A DNA stretch of 64,000 nucleotides, from contig CAYRGJ010000012.1 in NCBI GenBank assembly GCA_964423835.1, positions 17,043-81,042 of the forward strand. Direction: 5' to 3'. The position numbers were made by a program, and so were the translations under genes. Positions 8,510-15,906 of this stretch are shown piece by piece. This DNA comes from JAFGCL01 sp964423835. Lineage in GTDB: Bacteria > Chloroflexota > Dehalococcoidia > UBA2247 > RBG-13-53-26. The notes beneath the pieces were generated by a model, which was given only the letters and a program-made list of their open reading frames with translations, ran no database searches and was not told the DNA's origin. Position 1 is the first letter of the stretch. Each line of letters opens with the position of its first letter.

Positions 8510-8538
8510 TTGACGCATGGTATACGAAGTTGTATACT
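8510..8538 (+). promoter_or_regulatory. Promoter of the SDR-SCP2 operon, with GTATAC half-sites
   Basis: TTGACG at 8510-8515, a 17-nt spacer and TATACT at 8533-8538, facing the dehydrogenase gene. Two GTATAC hexamers (8520-8525 and 8532-8537) flank the 6-bp centre GAAGTT and the second overlaps the -10, so this may be an operator. Confidence 0.6.
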
Positions 8539-8576
8539 GCAGGCCGCTTCTCAGAAAACCGGTTGGAGGTGATCAG

Positions 8577-8600
8577 ATGAAATCGGAGGCAAGGCAATGA
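8577..8600 (+). CDS. Seven-codon leader ORF overlapping the SDR start
   Basis: ATG at 8577 with a near-ideal GGAGGT site 6 nt upstream encodes MKSEARQ and stops at TGA 8598-8600. The stop overlaps the ATG of the dehydrogenase at 8597. This could be a coupling leader or a chance start; only the overlap and the good ribosome site support it. Confidence 0.35.
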   Translation: MKSEARQ

Positions 8601-9433
8601 AGGACTACCTGGGATACCAAGGCAAGACCTGTGTCATCACCGGCTGCTCCTCAGGAATGGGGCTGGCGACCCTGCAGGTGCTGAATGACCTGGGGGCCAG
8701 CGTCTATGCCCTGGACGTCAGAGAGGTAAAGGAGCCGGTGAAGAAGTACATCCCGTATGATCAAGGCAGCAGGGCCTCCATCGACCAGGCGGTGGCTCAG
8801 CTACCCGAGAAGATCGACAAGGTGTTCTGCTGCGCGGCTGTGGCCGGGAAGAAGTCCAGGGGGGCCAGTTTCACCTCGACGCAGGTGGTGACCATCAACT
8901 TCATCGGCACCCGCTACTTCATCGACCGCGTGACGCCACGGCTTTCAGCGGGGGGGGCCATAGGAGTCATCTCCTCGACCGCCGGTTTTGCCTGGTCCAT
9001 GTTTCAGCAGGACTACGCTCCTCTGATGTACATCGACGATTGGGACAAGGCGGTGGCCTGGGTGGCAGACTACGCCAAGCGCGAGGCCGAGCAGATGGAG
9101 GGCGGCATCGACGACATGGGGAACGTGGACGGCGCCTACACCGTCTCCAAGATGCTGGTCAGCATGTGGATAAGATACCGGGCCTACCAGCTGTCGGCGA
9201 AGGGCATTCGGCTGAACAACACCAGCCCTTCGGGCACGGCGACGCCTCTCTCAGCCGACTTCGGTCCCGGAGGAGAGAATGCCTCACTGGTCAAACGGGT
9301 CGCCCAGCCGATGGAGCAGGCCCTGCCGCTGGTCTTCATCAACAGCGACATGGCGACCTACGTTAGCGGCGCCGATCTGCTCGTCGATTTTGCCATGATA
9401 GCCGGCTTCATGTCAGGTGAGAAGAAGTACTAA
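8597..9433 (+). CDS. Short-chain dehydrogenase, 3-alpha-hydroxysteroid dehydrogenase-like
   Basis: NAD(P)-dependent SDR of 278 residues. The nucleotide motif is TGCSSGMG near residue 17, the catalytic serine lies in ISSTAGFAW, and the Tyr-Lys pair is in YTVSK. About 45 residues separate the serine from the tyrosine, an insertion that recalls the Comamonas 3-alpha-hydroxysteroid/carbonyl reductase subgroup. The C-terminus forms a lid-like region. It is followed after 59 bp by an SCP2 gene, so the pair may act on a sterol-like or acyl substrate. The ATG at 8597 has CGGAGGC upstream. The substrate cannot be told from sequence. Confidence 0.85.
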   Translation: MKDYLGYQGKTCVITGCSSGMGLATLQVLNDLGASVYALDVREVKEPVKKYIPYDQGSRASIDQAVAQLPEKIDKVFCCAAVAGKKSRGASFTSTQVVTINFIGTRYFIDRVTPRLSAGGAIGVISSTAGFAWSMFQQDYAPLMYIDDWDKAVAWVADYAKREAEQMEGGIDDMGNVDGAYTVSKMLVSMWIRYRAYQLSAKGIRLNNTSPSGTATPLSADFGPGGENASLVKRVAQPMEQALPLVFINSDMATYVSGADLLVDFAMIAGFMSGEKKY

Positions 9434-9492
9434 CGGATCAATCTGAGCGTCACAGTAACAGCAGGGGAAGAAACGGAGCAAGGAGGACAGCC

Positions 9493-9858
9493 ATGGCTGA
9501 TGCGAAGGAAAACCACGATCAGATCCTGTGGGTCCTGGAACAGGAAAGGAAGCTCTTCAACCCGGAAGCCGCCAAGGGCCAGCATGCCAAGTACCAGTAC
9601 ACCTACACCGGCGAGGGTGGCGGGACCTGGAGCTGGGTTATCGATGACGGCAAGGTGCAGCTGATCGAGGGGCCGGTGGAGAACCCGGACACCTCTTTCA
9701 CGGAGAGCGTCGATACCTTCCTCAAGATTCAGCGCGGTGAGCTGGATCCCACGAAGGCGTTCATGCTGCGCAAGAGACAGATGTCGGGCTCCATGGAGAT
9801 GGGCGTGAAGTTCCTGGAGTTCTTCCCCGGGGGCGACAAGCCCTTCCTCAAGAAGTGA
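9493..9858 (+). CDS. SCP2 sterol-transfer family protein
   Basis: Small cytoplasmic protein of 121 residues of the SCP2 lipid-binding family. The signature is a hydrophobic beta sheet (YQYTYTGEGGGTWSWVI) followed by DTSFTESVDTFLKI and a C-terminal MSGSMEMGVKFLEFF segment. SCP2 domains bind acyl or sterol ligands and present them to enzymes. Here it probably serves the SDR upstream. AAGGAGG lies 7 nt before the ATG. Confidence 0.88.
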   Translation: MADAKENHDQILWVLEQERKLFNPEAAKGQHAKYQYTYTGEGGGTWSWVIDDGKVQLIEGPVENPDTSFTESVDTFLKIQRGELDPTKAFMLRKRQMSGSMEMGVKFLEFFPGGDKPFLKK

Positions 9859-9906
9859 GCCTGTCGCACTGAGCCAACAAGGCTGCGGCCGCGATGCCCG
9901 GCGGGT

Positions 9907-9938
9907 CTTGAGGTGGCGAGTGCCCTCGCCACCTCAAG
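9907..9938. terminator. Bidirectional hairpin terminator
   Basis: Perfect 14-bp stem (9907-9920 with 9925-9938) and a 4-nt TGCC loop, between the convergent SCP2 and MarR genes. The stem ends are AT-flanked but there is no long T run. Confidence 0.6.
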
Positions 9939-9982
9939 ATAGTCATGTCATCCTCTTTGTCGATCATGGGCGAATCCGGCCC

Positions 9983-10468
9983 TCATGGGAAGGCGGGCTT
10001 TGGCGTGAGCTCCGAGAGGGTGCTGGCGCGCAGCTTTCGCAGGAGAGCGCGCAGAAGCTCTCGTTCATCGGGGGTCAGGCTGCTCAGAATGGCCGGGATC
10101 GCCCCTCGATGTCCCCTTTGCTGCCGGTACACTTCCCTGCCCTTCTCGGTCATCTCCACCCTGACCTGCTTCTTGCCTCCCACGTTCTTCAACTGCCTGA
10201 TGAGGCCCTGGCGCTCCATGCGATCGAGCGCCGCGGCCACGGTATTGGGCCTCCGGAAGACCCAGCCCGCTATCTCGCTCTGGGTGGGTGAGGGCCCCAG
10301 GTTGTTCAGGGCGTACATGATGCCCATCTGCACACCGGAGGTGCCGAACTGCCTCAGCTCATTGTCCCTGGCCCTCAGCATTCCGTCGCTCACCTGGCTG
10401 AGGAGAGTCCAGAGCTCGTACTCCTCGCTGGCGGACAGCCGGGCAGGCGCTTCTCCTCTTGGCACCAT
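9983..10468 (-). CDS. MarR-family transcriptional regulator
   Basis: Winged-helix repressor of 161 residues. Helices around GPSPTQSEIAGWVFRRPNTVAAALDRMERQGLI form the DNA-binding unit and KQVRVEMTEKG is the wing. A dimerisation helix lies at the C-terminus (ERELLRALLRKLRAS). ATG at 10468 with GGAGGT upstream. It faces the SCP2 gene convergently and precedes nothing in its own operon, so its target is unknown; the SDR promoter with its GTATAC pair is one candidate. Confidence 0.88.
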   Translation of the reverse strand: MVPRGEAPARLSASEEYELWTLLSQVSDGMLRARDNELRQFGTSGVQMGIMYALNNLGPSPTQSEIAGWVFRRPNTVAAALDRMERQGLIRQLKNVGGKKQVRVEMTEKGREVYRQQRGHRGAIPAILSSLTPDERELLRALLRKLRASTLSELTPKPAFP

Positions 10469-10499
10469 GCTGTGCTAACCTCCGGCCTGGGCCAACAGG

Positions 10500-13400
10500 C
10501 TACTGGACGTCCGCTCGCTTGACCCCCAGCAGCAAGTCCCGGCCCTCGATGCGGACCTTCTGCGAATGGGCGCCCTCGGCGGGCGGCCCGGAGACAAGAT
10601 CCCGGGACAGTGTCTCCTGCCTGATGTACGCCGACCGGCTCTCAATGGCCTTCCGCAGAGTGGGGTCGGCCTCATAGTAGGTCACGATGTAGTCGGCGAT
10701 CTCGAACCCGGCTTCCTTGCGCATGTTCTGGATGCGGTGCGTTATCTCGCGGGCGATGCCTTCCTCGATGAGCTCCGGCGGGACCACGGTGGGCACGGCC
10801 ACCAGGTAGCCCCCGTCCTCCATGGTGCAGTAGTCCGGGACGGACAGGTCCGCCTCCGCCGGGGCGAACTCCAGCGCCTTGACGTTGAGCTCCTCCAGCA
10901 CCTGAGGCGACAGCCGCCGCAGGCTATCCTGCTCGCCGCTGCCACGGGTCCGGACGACGGCCTTCGATACCGGCTGGCGCACCTTGATGCCGGCCTTGCT
11001 CCGGGCAGCCCGCCCGATGCTGCACACCTTCATCACCAGCCGGGTATCGGCCTCCAGTTGCTCGTCCACCAGGGAGAGGTCCGCCCGGGGGAAATCATCC
11101 AGGTGCACGCTTTCGGCAGCCCGGGGGTCCACCGCGCGCACCAGGTTCTGGTACAGCTCCTCGGCCAGGAAGGGCGTCAGGGGCGCCATGAGCCGGGCCA
11201 GGGTGACCAGGCAGTCATAAAGGGCGAAGTAGGCCGACAGCTTGTCGGTGTCGTTTTCGCCCTTCCAGAAGCGGCGCCGGTTCCGCCGCACGTACCAGTT
11301 GGAAAGGTAGTCCACGAACTCCTCGATCTTGCGGCCGGCCTCGGTGGGATCGTAGCCGGCATAGGCCCGGTCCACCTCGTCCACCAGCCGGTTCAGCTCC
11401 GAGATGATCCAGCGGTCCAGCTCGTCGGTGGTGGCCGGGCGCTGCGCCTTCACGGGGTCGAAGTGGTCGATATTGGCGTAGATGACGAAGAAGGAGTAGG
11501 TGTTCCACACGGTGGACAGCACCTTGCGCATGGCCTCGCTGACCTGGTCCGCCGAGAGCCGCTTGACGTTCCCCGCCGGGCTGGTAGTGAACATGTACCA
11601 GCGCAGCGCGTCCGCGCCCTGGTTGTTGACGATGCGCCAGGGGTCGATGACGTTGCCTTTGGACTTGCTCATCTTCTCGCCCTTCGCATCCACGATGTGC
11701 CCAAGGCAGACCACGTTCTTGAAACAGGGCTTCCCGAAGAGGAGCACGGACAGGGCGTGGAGGGTGTAGAACCAGCCCCGCGTCTGGTCGATGGCCTCGG
11801 CGATGTAGTCCGCCGGGAAACGGGTCTCAAACGCCGCCCGGTCCTCGAAGGGGTAGTGGAACTGGGCGTAGGGCATGGCGCCGGAGTCGAACCAGGCGTC
11901 CAGCACCTCGGGCACCCGCTTCATGCGGCCGCCGCACCGGGCGCAGTCGAAGGTGATCTCGTCCACGAACGGCCGGTGCGGGTCCACCGGCTCCACCACT
12001 CCGGACACGCCCGGCTTCGACTGCAGCTCCCCGATGCTGCCGACGCACTCCAGGTGGCCGGGATCACTGCCGCAGCGCCAGACGGGCAGCGGCGTCCCCC
12101 AGTATCGCTCGCGCGAAAGGCCCCAGTCGATGTTGTGCTCCAGCCAGTCTCCGAAGCGCCCCTCCTTGATGTACTCGGGGTACCAGTTGATGTCCCGGTT
12201 CCCGGCCACCATCTGTTCCTTCACGGCAGTGGTCCTGATGTACCAGGATGGCTTGGCGTAGTACAGCAGCGGCGTGTGGCAGCGCCAGCAGAACGGGTAG
12301 GTGTGGATGATCTTCTGCTGGTGATGCAGGATGCCGCGCCGGTCCAGGTCCTCCAGGATCAGGGGATCGGCCTTCTTCACGAAGAGGCCATCCCAGGGCT
12401 TGCCGTTGGGGATCATGCGGCCGTCGAGGTCCACGCTCTGGACCATGGGCAGCCCGGCCTCCCGGCCGAGGTCGAAGTCCTCCTCACCGAAGGCGGGGGC
12501 GATATGGACTATGCCGGTGCCGTCGCTGACGGAGACGTAGTCCGCGGTTACCGCGCGGCTCTGCGCCGGGAGCGCATTGCCCGCGGCCACGAACTCGGGC
12601 TTCGGCTCGTAGAGGCGGTCATAGCGCAGGCCGGCGACGTCCCTGCCGGTGAACTCCGCCAGGATCTCCCAGTTGCCCTCCCCCAGCGCCCGGTCCAACA
12701 GGGCCCGGGCCATGATCAGCCGCTCGGGTGTCCCCTGGGGCGAGCGGGACTGCACCAGGACGTAGTCCTCGCCGGGCGACACGGCCAGCGCCACGTTGCC
12801 GGTGAGGGTCCACGGCGTCGTGGTCCAGGCCAGCAGGGCGGGCACTCCCTCCTCCCACTTCCCTGCCCGGGCGTTCCAGCCCAGCCTGGGCAGGGACCCC
12901 ACCCCATCGTCCTGTCCCTCACGGCTCAGCCGGAACCGGATGTATATGGAGGGGTCCTCGGCGTCTTCGTACCCCTGGGCCACCTCGTGAGAGCTGAGAG
13001 AGGTGCCGCAACGGGGGCAGTGGGGCGTCACCCGGTAGCCCTGATACACCAGCCCCCGGTCCCACAGCTGCTTGATGATCCACCAGCAGGACTCCACATA
13101 GCCGGTGTGGAAGGTGATGTAAGGGTGCTCCATGTCCAGCCAGAAGCCGATCCGGTCGGTCAGCTCCTCCCATTTCTTGAGGTACCGCAGGACGCTCTCC
13201 CGGCACCTGGCGTTGAAGCGGGCGATGCCGTAATCCTCGATCTGGGCCTTGTTGGTGAACTTGAGCTCCTTTTCGATCTCCAGCTCCACCGGTAGCCCGT
13301 GGGTGTCCCACCCCGCCTTGCGGAAGACGCGGTACCCCTTCATGGTCTTGTAGCGGGGGATGACGTCCTTGTAGATGCGGGAGAGCACGTGGTGGATGCC

Positions 13401-13565
13401 GGGGTTGCCGTTGACCGTGGGCGGCCCGTCGTACAGGACGAACTCCGGCCCTTCGCGGCGCACCTCGTTGGTCTTCTGCAGGATGCGCCGCTCCTTCCAG
13501 AACGCCAGAACCTGCTTCTCTATCTCAGGGAAGCTGACCTTGCTGCCGACCGGCTTGAACATCAC
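10500..13565 (-). CDS. ileS: Isoleucyl-tRNA synthetase
   Basis: Class Ia aminoacyl-tRNA synthetase of 1021 residues that charges tRNA-Ile and edits valine. The HIGH-type motif appears as PGIHH at residues 55-59, the editing domain occupies about 190-400, and KMSKSKG is present in the catalytic core. The C-terminal anticodon domain ends with a VKRAD segment instead of the zinc finger seen in the E. coli type. The length and motif style fit the subgroup common in clostridia and Chloroflexi. No T-box leader was recognised upstream. It follows MarR by 31 bp on the same strand. Confidence 0.96.
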   Translation of the reverse strand: MMFKPVGSKVSFPEIEKQVLAFWKERRILQKTNEVRREGPEFVLYDGPPTVNGNPGIHHVLSRIYKDVIPRYKTMKGYRVFRKAGWDTHGLPVELEIEKELKFTNKAQIEDYGIARFNARCRESVLRYLKKWEELTDRIGFWLDMEHPYITFHTGYVESCWWIIKQLWDRGLVYQGYRVTPHCPRCGTSLSSHEVAQGYEDAEDPSIYIRFRLSREGQDDGVGSLPRLGWNARAGKWEEGVPALLAWTTTPWTLTGNVALAVSPGEDYVLVQSRSPQGTPERLIMARALLDRALGEGNWEILAEFTGRDVAGLRYDRLYEPKPEFVAAGNALPAQSRAVTADYVSVSDGTGIVHIAPAFGEEDFDLGREAGLPMVQSVDLDGRMIPNGKPWDGLFVKKADPLILEDLDRRGILHHQQKIIHTYPFCWRCHTPLLYYAKPSWYIRTTAVKEQMVAGNRDINWYPEYIKEGRFGDWLEHNIDWGLSRERYWGTPLPVWRCGSDPGHLECVGSIGELQSKPGVSGVVEPVDPHRPFVDEITFDCARCGGRMKRVPEVLDAWFDSGAMPYAQFHYPFEDRAAFETRFPADYIAEAIDQTRGWFYTLHALSVLLFGKPCFKNVVCLGHIVDAKGEKMSKSKGNVIDPWRIVNNQGADALRWYMFTTSPAGNVKRLSADQVSEAMRKVLSTVWNTYSFFVIYANIDHFDPVKAQRPATTDELDRWIISELNRLVDEVDRAYAGYDPTEAGRKIEEFVDYLSNWYVRRNRRRFWKGENDTDKLSAYFALYDCLVTLARLMAPLTPFLAEELYQNLVRAVDPRAAESVHLDDFPRADLSLVDEQLEADTRLVMKVCSIGRAARSKAGIKVRQPVSKAVVRTRGSGEQDSLRRLSPQVLEELNVKALEFAPAEADLSVPDYCTMEDGGYLVAVPTVVPPELIEEGIAREITHRIQNMRKEAGFEIADYIVTYYEADPTLRKAIESRSAYIRQETLSRDLVSGPPAEGAHSQKVRIEGRDLLLGVKRADVQ

Positions 13566-13644
13566 TCTCCAGCTGCTTCACCGAGGGAACCCGGCCCGCT
13601 GCCTGCCCGCCAGGCGCGGCCGGTTGCCCACGACCCGCCAGCCG

Positions 13645-13732
13645 CTACCCGCTTCGCGGGTTGCGACGGCTACCTGCTTCGCGGGTTGCCGCGGCTACCT
13701 GCAGGTTGCCGCGGCTACCTGCGAGTTGCCGC
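13645..13732. repeat. Four degenerate 20-25 bp tandem repeats upstream of ileS
   Basis: Units begin with CTACC(C/T)GC at 13645, 13670, 13695 and 13715 and share GGTTGC and GCGG cores. Units one and two can fold as CCGCTTCGCGG-type hairpins. They fill the gap between the crotonase stop and ileS. Function unknown; transcription attenuation or simple sequence expansion are both possible. Confidence 0.6.
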
Positions 13733-14517
13733 TATTTCCCCGGGAAGTTCGGCTTTCTCCGCTCCTGGAAGGACTTCAGCCCTTCGTGAGCATCCTCTGT
13801 CTGGAAATGGGCCCGGGAAGCCGCCTTCTCGATCTCGATTCCAGTATACAGGTCCACCTGCATGCCGCGGTTGATGGCGTACTTGGTGTACTTGAGGCCC
13901 ATCGGGCTGCGCCGCACCAGCTTGTCGGCCACCGCTTCGACGTATCCCCGCAGCTCATCCCGCGGCACCGCCTTGTTGATGATGCCCCATTTCTCGGCCT
14001 CCTTGGCCGAGAGCCAGTCACCGGTGAACATGAGCTCGCGGGCCACCCGCAGGGGTATCAGCCGCGGCAGGCGCTGGGATCCGCCTCCGCTGGGGATCAG
14101 GCCGATGGTCGCGTGCTGGTCTCCTATGTCAACGTCATCCGCGGCGTAGGCCAGATCGCAGGCCTCGGCCAGCTCCAGGCCCCCGGCCAGGGCGTGGCCG
14201 TTGATCATGGCGATGTTTACCTTGCTCATGTGCTCCATGAGGTAGAAGGTGTCATGGAACATCTGGCCGTACTCCGCCACCGCAATGGGGTCATCCTGAT
14301 GGGCCAGGGTCCACTTCAGGTCTCCCCCGGCACTGAAGGCCCGGCCGGCCCCGGTGATGACGATCACCCTGACCTCCTGGTCCTCGTCCAGTTCCGACAG
14401 GCACTGCCGCAGCTGCTTGTGGGTATCCGGGTCCAAGGCGTTCATGGCGTCCGGGCGGTTGAGCGTCAGCCAGGCGACGCTCTTCTTCTTCTCCACCAAG
14501 AGGTTGCTATACTTCAC
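13732..14517 (-). CDS. Enoyl-CoA hydratase/isomerase (crotonase) family protein
   Basis: Crotonase-fold protein of 261 residues acting on acyl-CoA thioesters. The oxyanion hole is formed by GRAFSAGGDLKW and GHALAGGLEL. The first catalytic glutamate of enoyl-CoA hydratase is kept in GGLELAEACD, but the second is replaced: the usual QPE is QHA here (IGDQHATIGLIP). It may therefore be an isomerase, hydrolase or another crotonase activity rather than a standard hydratase. The start is a GTG at 14517 behind AAGGAGG. It has its own promoter at 14554-14583. Confidence 0.88.
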   Translation of the reverse strand: MKYSNLLVEKKKSVAWLTLNRPDAMNALDPDTHKQLRQCLSELDEDQEVRVIVITGAGRAFSAGGDLKWTLAHQDDPIAVAEYGQMFHDTFYLMEHMSKVNIAMINGHALAGGLELAEACDLAYAADDVDIGDQHATIGLIPSGGGSQRLPRLIPLRVARELMFTGDWLSAKEAEKWGIINKAVPRDELRGYVEAVADKLVRRSPMGLKYTKYAINRGMQVDLYTGIEIEKAASRAHFQTEDAHEGLKSFQERRKPNFPGK

Positions 14518-14553
14518 CGGGGGTTCCTCCTTCCTCTATTGGGTTGAAGGAAA

Positions 14554-14583
14554 ATTCTACGGGTTGTTCGAGGCCAGTGTCAA
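14554..14583 (-). promoter_or_regulatory. Promoter of the crotonase gene
   Basis: TTGACA (14583-14578), an 18-nt spacer and TAGAAT (14559-14554), left-facing, 37 nt before the GTG start. Confidence 0.6.
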
Positions 14584-14769
14584 TTTGAGGCATGTTCCGG
14601 GCCGCGGCCCGGCAGCCGGCGGGCCCATCGCGCCAGGGCCTGTGCCGGAGCGGGCCTGCGCGAAGGAGCCTTCACGGGCAATTGTTATGGCAATTCCGTC
14701 TCCTACCTGACAATTGTAGTCTGCCCTCTGTCATACCAAACGTATTTCAGCAAATACCCGGGCGAACAC
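14584..14769. other. Gene-free stretch between divergent crotonase and CoA-transferase block
   Basis: No gene is seen here. The stretch is GC-rich on the left. On the right it contains two CAATTG elements (near 14680 and 14710) about 30 bp apart, which may be part of a regulatory site for the promoter at 14770. Confidence 0.35.
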
Positions 14770-14798
14770 TTGACAACTGCACGCCGGCATGCTAGGGT
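14770..14798 (+). promoter_or_regulatory. Promoter of the CoA-transferase block
   Basis: TTGACA at 14770-14775, a 17-nt spacer and TAGGGT at 14793-14798. It lies outside the repeated segment, so only the first of the two repeated genes has it. Confidence 0.55.
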
Positions 14799-14913
14799 CG
14801 GGAGAAGCCATTCGAGGGTCATGGCATCCCTCCTGTCTAAGGAGCCCGCGGCAGGGCCTGGTGTAATACGGGCGCTGCTGTAGTCTGAACAACGAAAGGA
14901 GAGGAGAAAGCAG

Positions 14914-15522
14914 ATGGCAGATCTCAATGACCTGAAGGGCCCATATCAGGACAAACTGGACCTGAAGAACATGTCCAAGGACTGGCTGATCGGGTTGCTG
15001 AACGTGTGGCACCACCAGTACGGATCACTGATGAAAGGCCTCTTCACGGCACTCCTCACGAGGATGCCTCCAGAGGAGGCAGCCAAGATTGTGGTTGAAG
15101 CAGTCAGTCCGATGATGGCCGACAACCAGGAGTTGATCGTGAAGCTGGCCGGCATCGAGCCGAAGACGTTTCTCGACCTCAACTCCATTGCACGGCTGTC
15201 CCTGGATGGCGATGCTATGGGGAGGGACGGCAGGTTCGAGAGCAAAGAGACGATCTTCAGCCCGAATCATATGATCTCCGAGGTGAGACACTGCCCTTAC
15301 CTGGAGGATATGGAGGCGGCCGGGGCCCCTCCCGAAATGCAGACACTGGTCTGCTACCAGGTCGAAGAGCCGCTAATGCACCTGGTCTACCATCAAAACA
15401 ACCCCAGGATGCCCAGGCTCAAGATAACCCAGTTGAAGGGCGGGGCGCGCAAGAGCAAAGACGAGCTCTGCTGCAAGTTTGAATTCCAGATAGTCGACGA
15501 GAAGGGGAACCCAGTACCCTAG
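14914..15522 (+). CDS. Uncharacterised protein, ATC-hydrolase-like, copy 1
   Basis: Protein of 202 residues with no signal peptide. The C-terminal half has CPY, a central LVCYQV and an end CCKFEF, a cysteine pattern like that of the L-2-amino-thiazoline-4-carboxylate hydrolase family, but the match is weak. It is 92-93% identical in protein to the copy at 18552, with all differences in the first 70 residues. It begins a block with two CoA-transferases and has GGAGAGGAG upstream. A role in the same pathway as the transferases, perhaps on a thioester or a small sulfur compound, is a guess. Confidence 0.75.
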   Translation: MADLNDLKGPYQDKLDLKNMSKDWLIGLLNVWHHQYGSLMKGLFTALLTRMPPEEAAKIVVEAVSPMMADNQELIVKLAGIEPKTFLDLNSIARLSLDGDAMGRDGRFESKETIFSPNHMISEVRHCPYLEDMEAAGAPPEMQTLVCYQVEEPLMHLVYHQNNPRMPRLKITQLKGGARKSKDELCCKFEFQIVDEKGNPVP

Positions 15523-15577
15523 AGAATAGCGGCTGCCCTTCCCTGCCGTAGAATCAACACACTATCGCCGGTGGTCT

Positions 15578-15615
15578 GTACATTGGGGGTCTCTGGTCAG
15601 GGGCCCCCAGTGTAC
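15578..15615 (+). terminator. Long hairpin after copy 1 of the repeated gene
   Basis: Arms GTACATTGGGGGTC and GGCCCCCAGTGTAC pair over 14 positions with two G.T wobbles, about 55 bp after the stop codon. No T run follows, so it may stabilise or pause RNA rather than terminate. The same hairpin follows the second copy. Confidence 0.5.
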
Positions 15616-15640
15616 GAATCTACGGCCTGCGTTGGTGGCG

Positions 15641-15906
15641 CAGACTTTGCGGCGACTGCGGTGCCCATATGATCTGGGGCCTGTAGCACTTGAACGATCA
15701 CCTTCTGCGCAATCTCAGGGGGTACATTAGTCTGCTTGTCTGCCCAGAGAAGCGCACCCATCTATCCGTCGATTCGATGTCAAGGAGACGGGAGATGCTG
15801 GAAATAGCGCATTCTACGAGTGGCAGAACCGTCCAGGCCAGCCAGCGAACCATGATCAGTGAAACACGCAAGAGCGGAGTCTGTGGACCCGACTTGGAGG
15901 TGATCC
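15641..15906. other. Gene-free stretch before the first CoA-transferase
   Basis: Unlike the flanking repeat, this sequence is not shared with the region after copy 2. No convincing gene is present; a 76-codon open frame overlapping the transferase start has no recognisable features. GGAGGTGATC just before 15907 is the ribosome site of the next gene. Confidence 0.5.

Larger units (their letters stand above)
14871..15640 (+). repeat. Direct repeat of about 770 bp, copy 1
   Basis: Copy of the segment at 18509-19280, including the leader, a 202-residue gene and its 3' hairpin. The 473 bases 15124-15596 are identical to 18762-19234, while the first 210 coding bases differ at about 19 positions. 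Confidence 0.95.

Noticed and set aside
8521..8531. Eleven bases TATACGAAGTT match one arm of loxP.
   Set aside because: Only one arm is present, there is no 8-bp spacer with a second arm and no recombinase gene; it coincides with a normal promoter spacer.
10566..13295. Very long open frame antisense to ileS.
   Set aside because: A high-GC shadow with no conserved motifs; the minus-strand synthetase is certain.
13566..13731. Possible T-box riboswitch upstream of ileS.
   Set aside because: The conserved T-box core and a specifier loop were not recognised on the minus strand; only degenerate repeats are seen.
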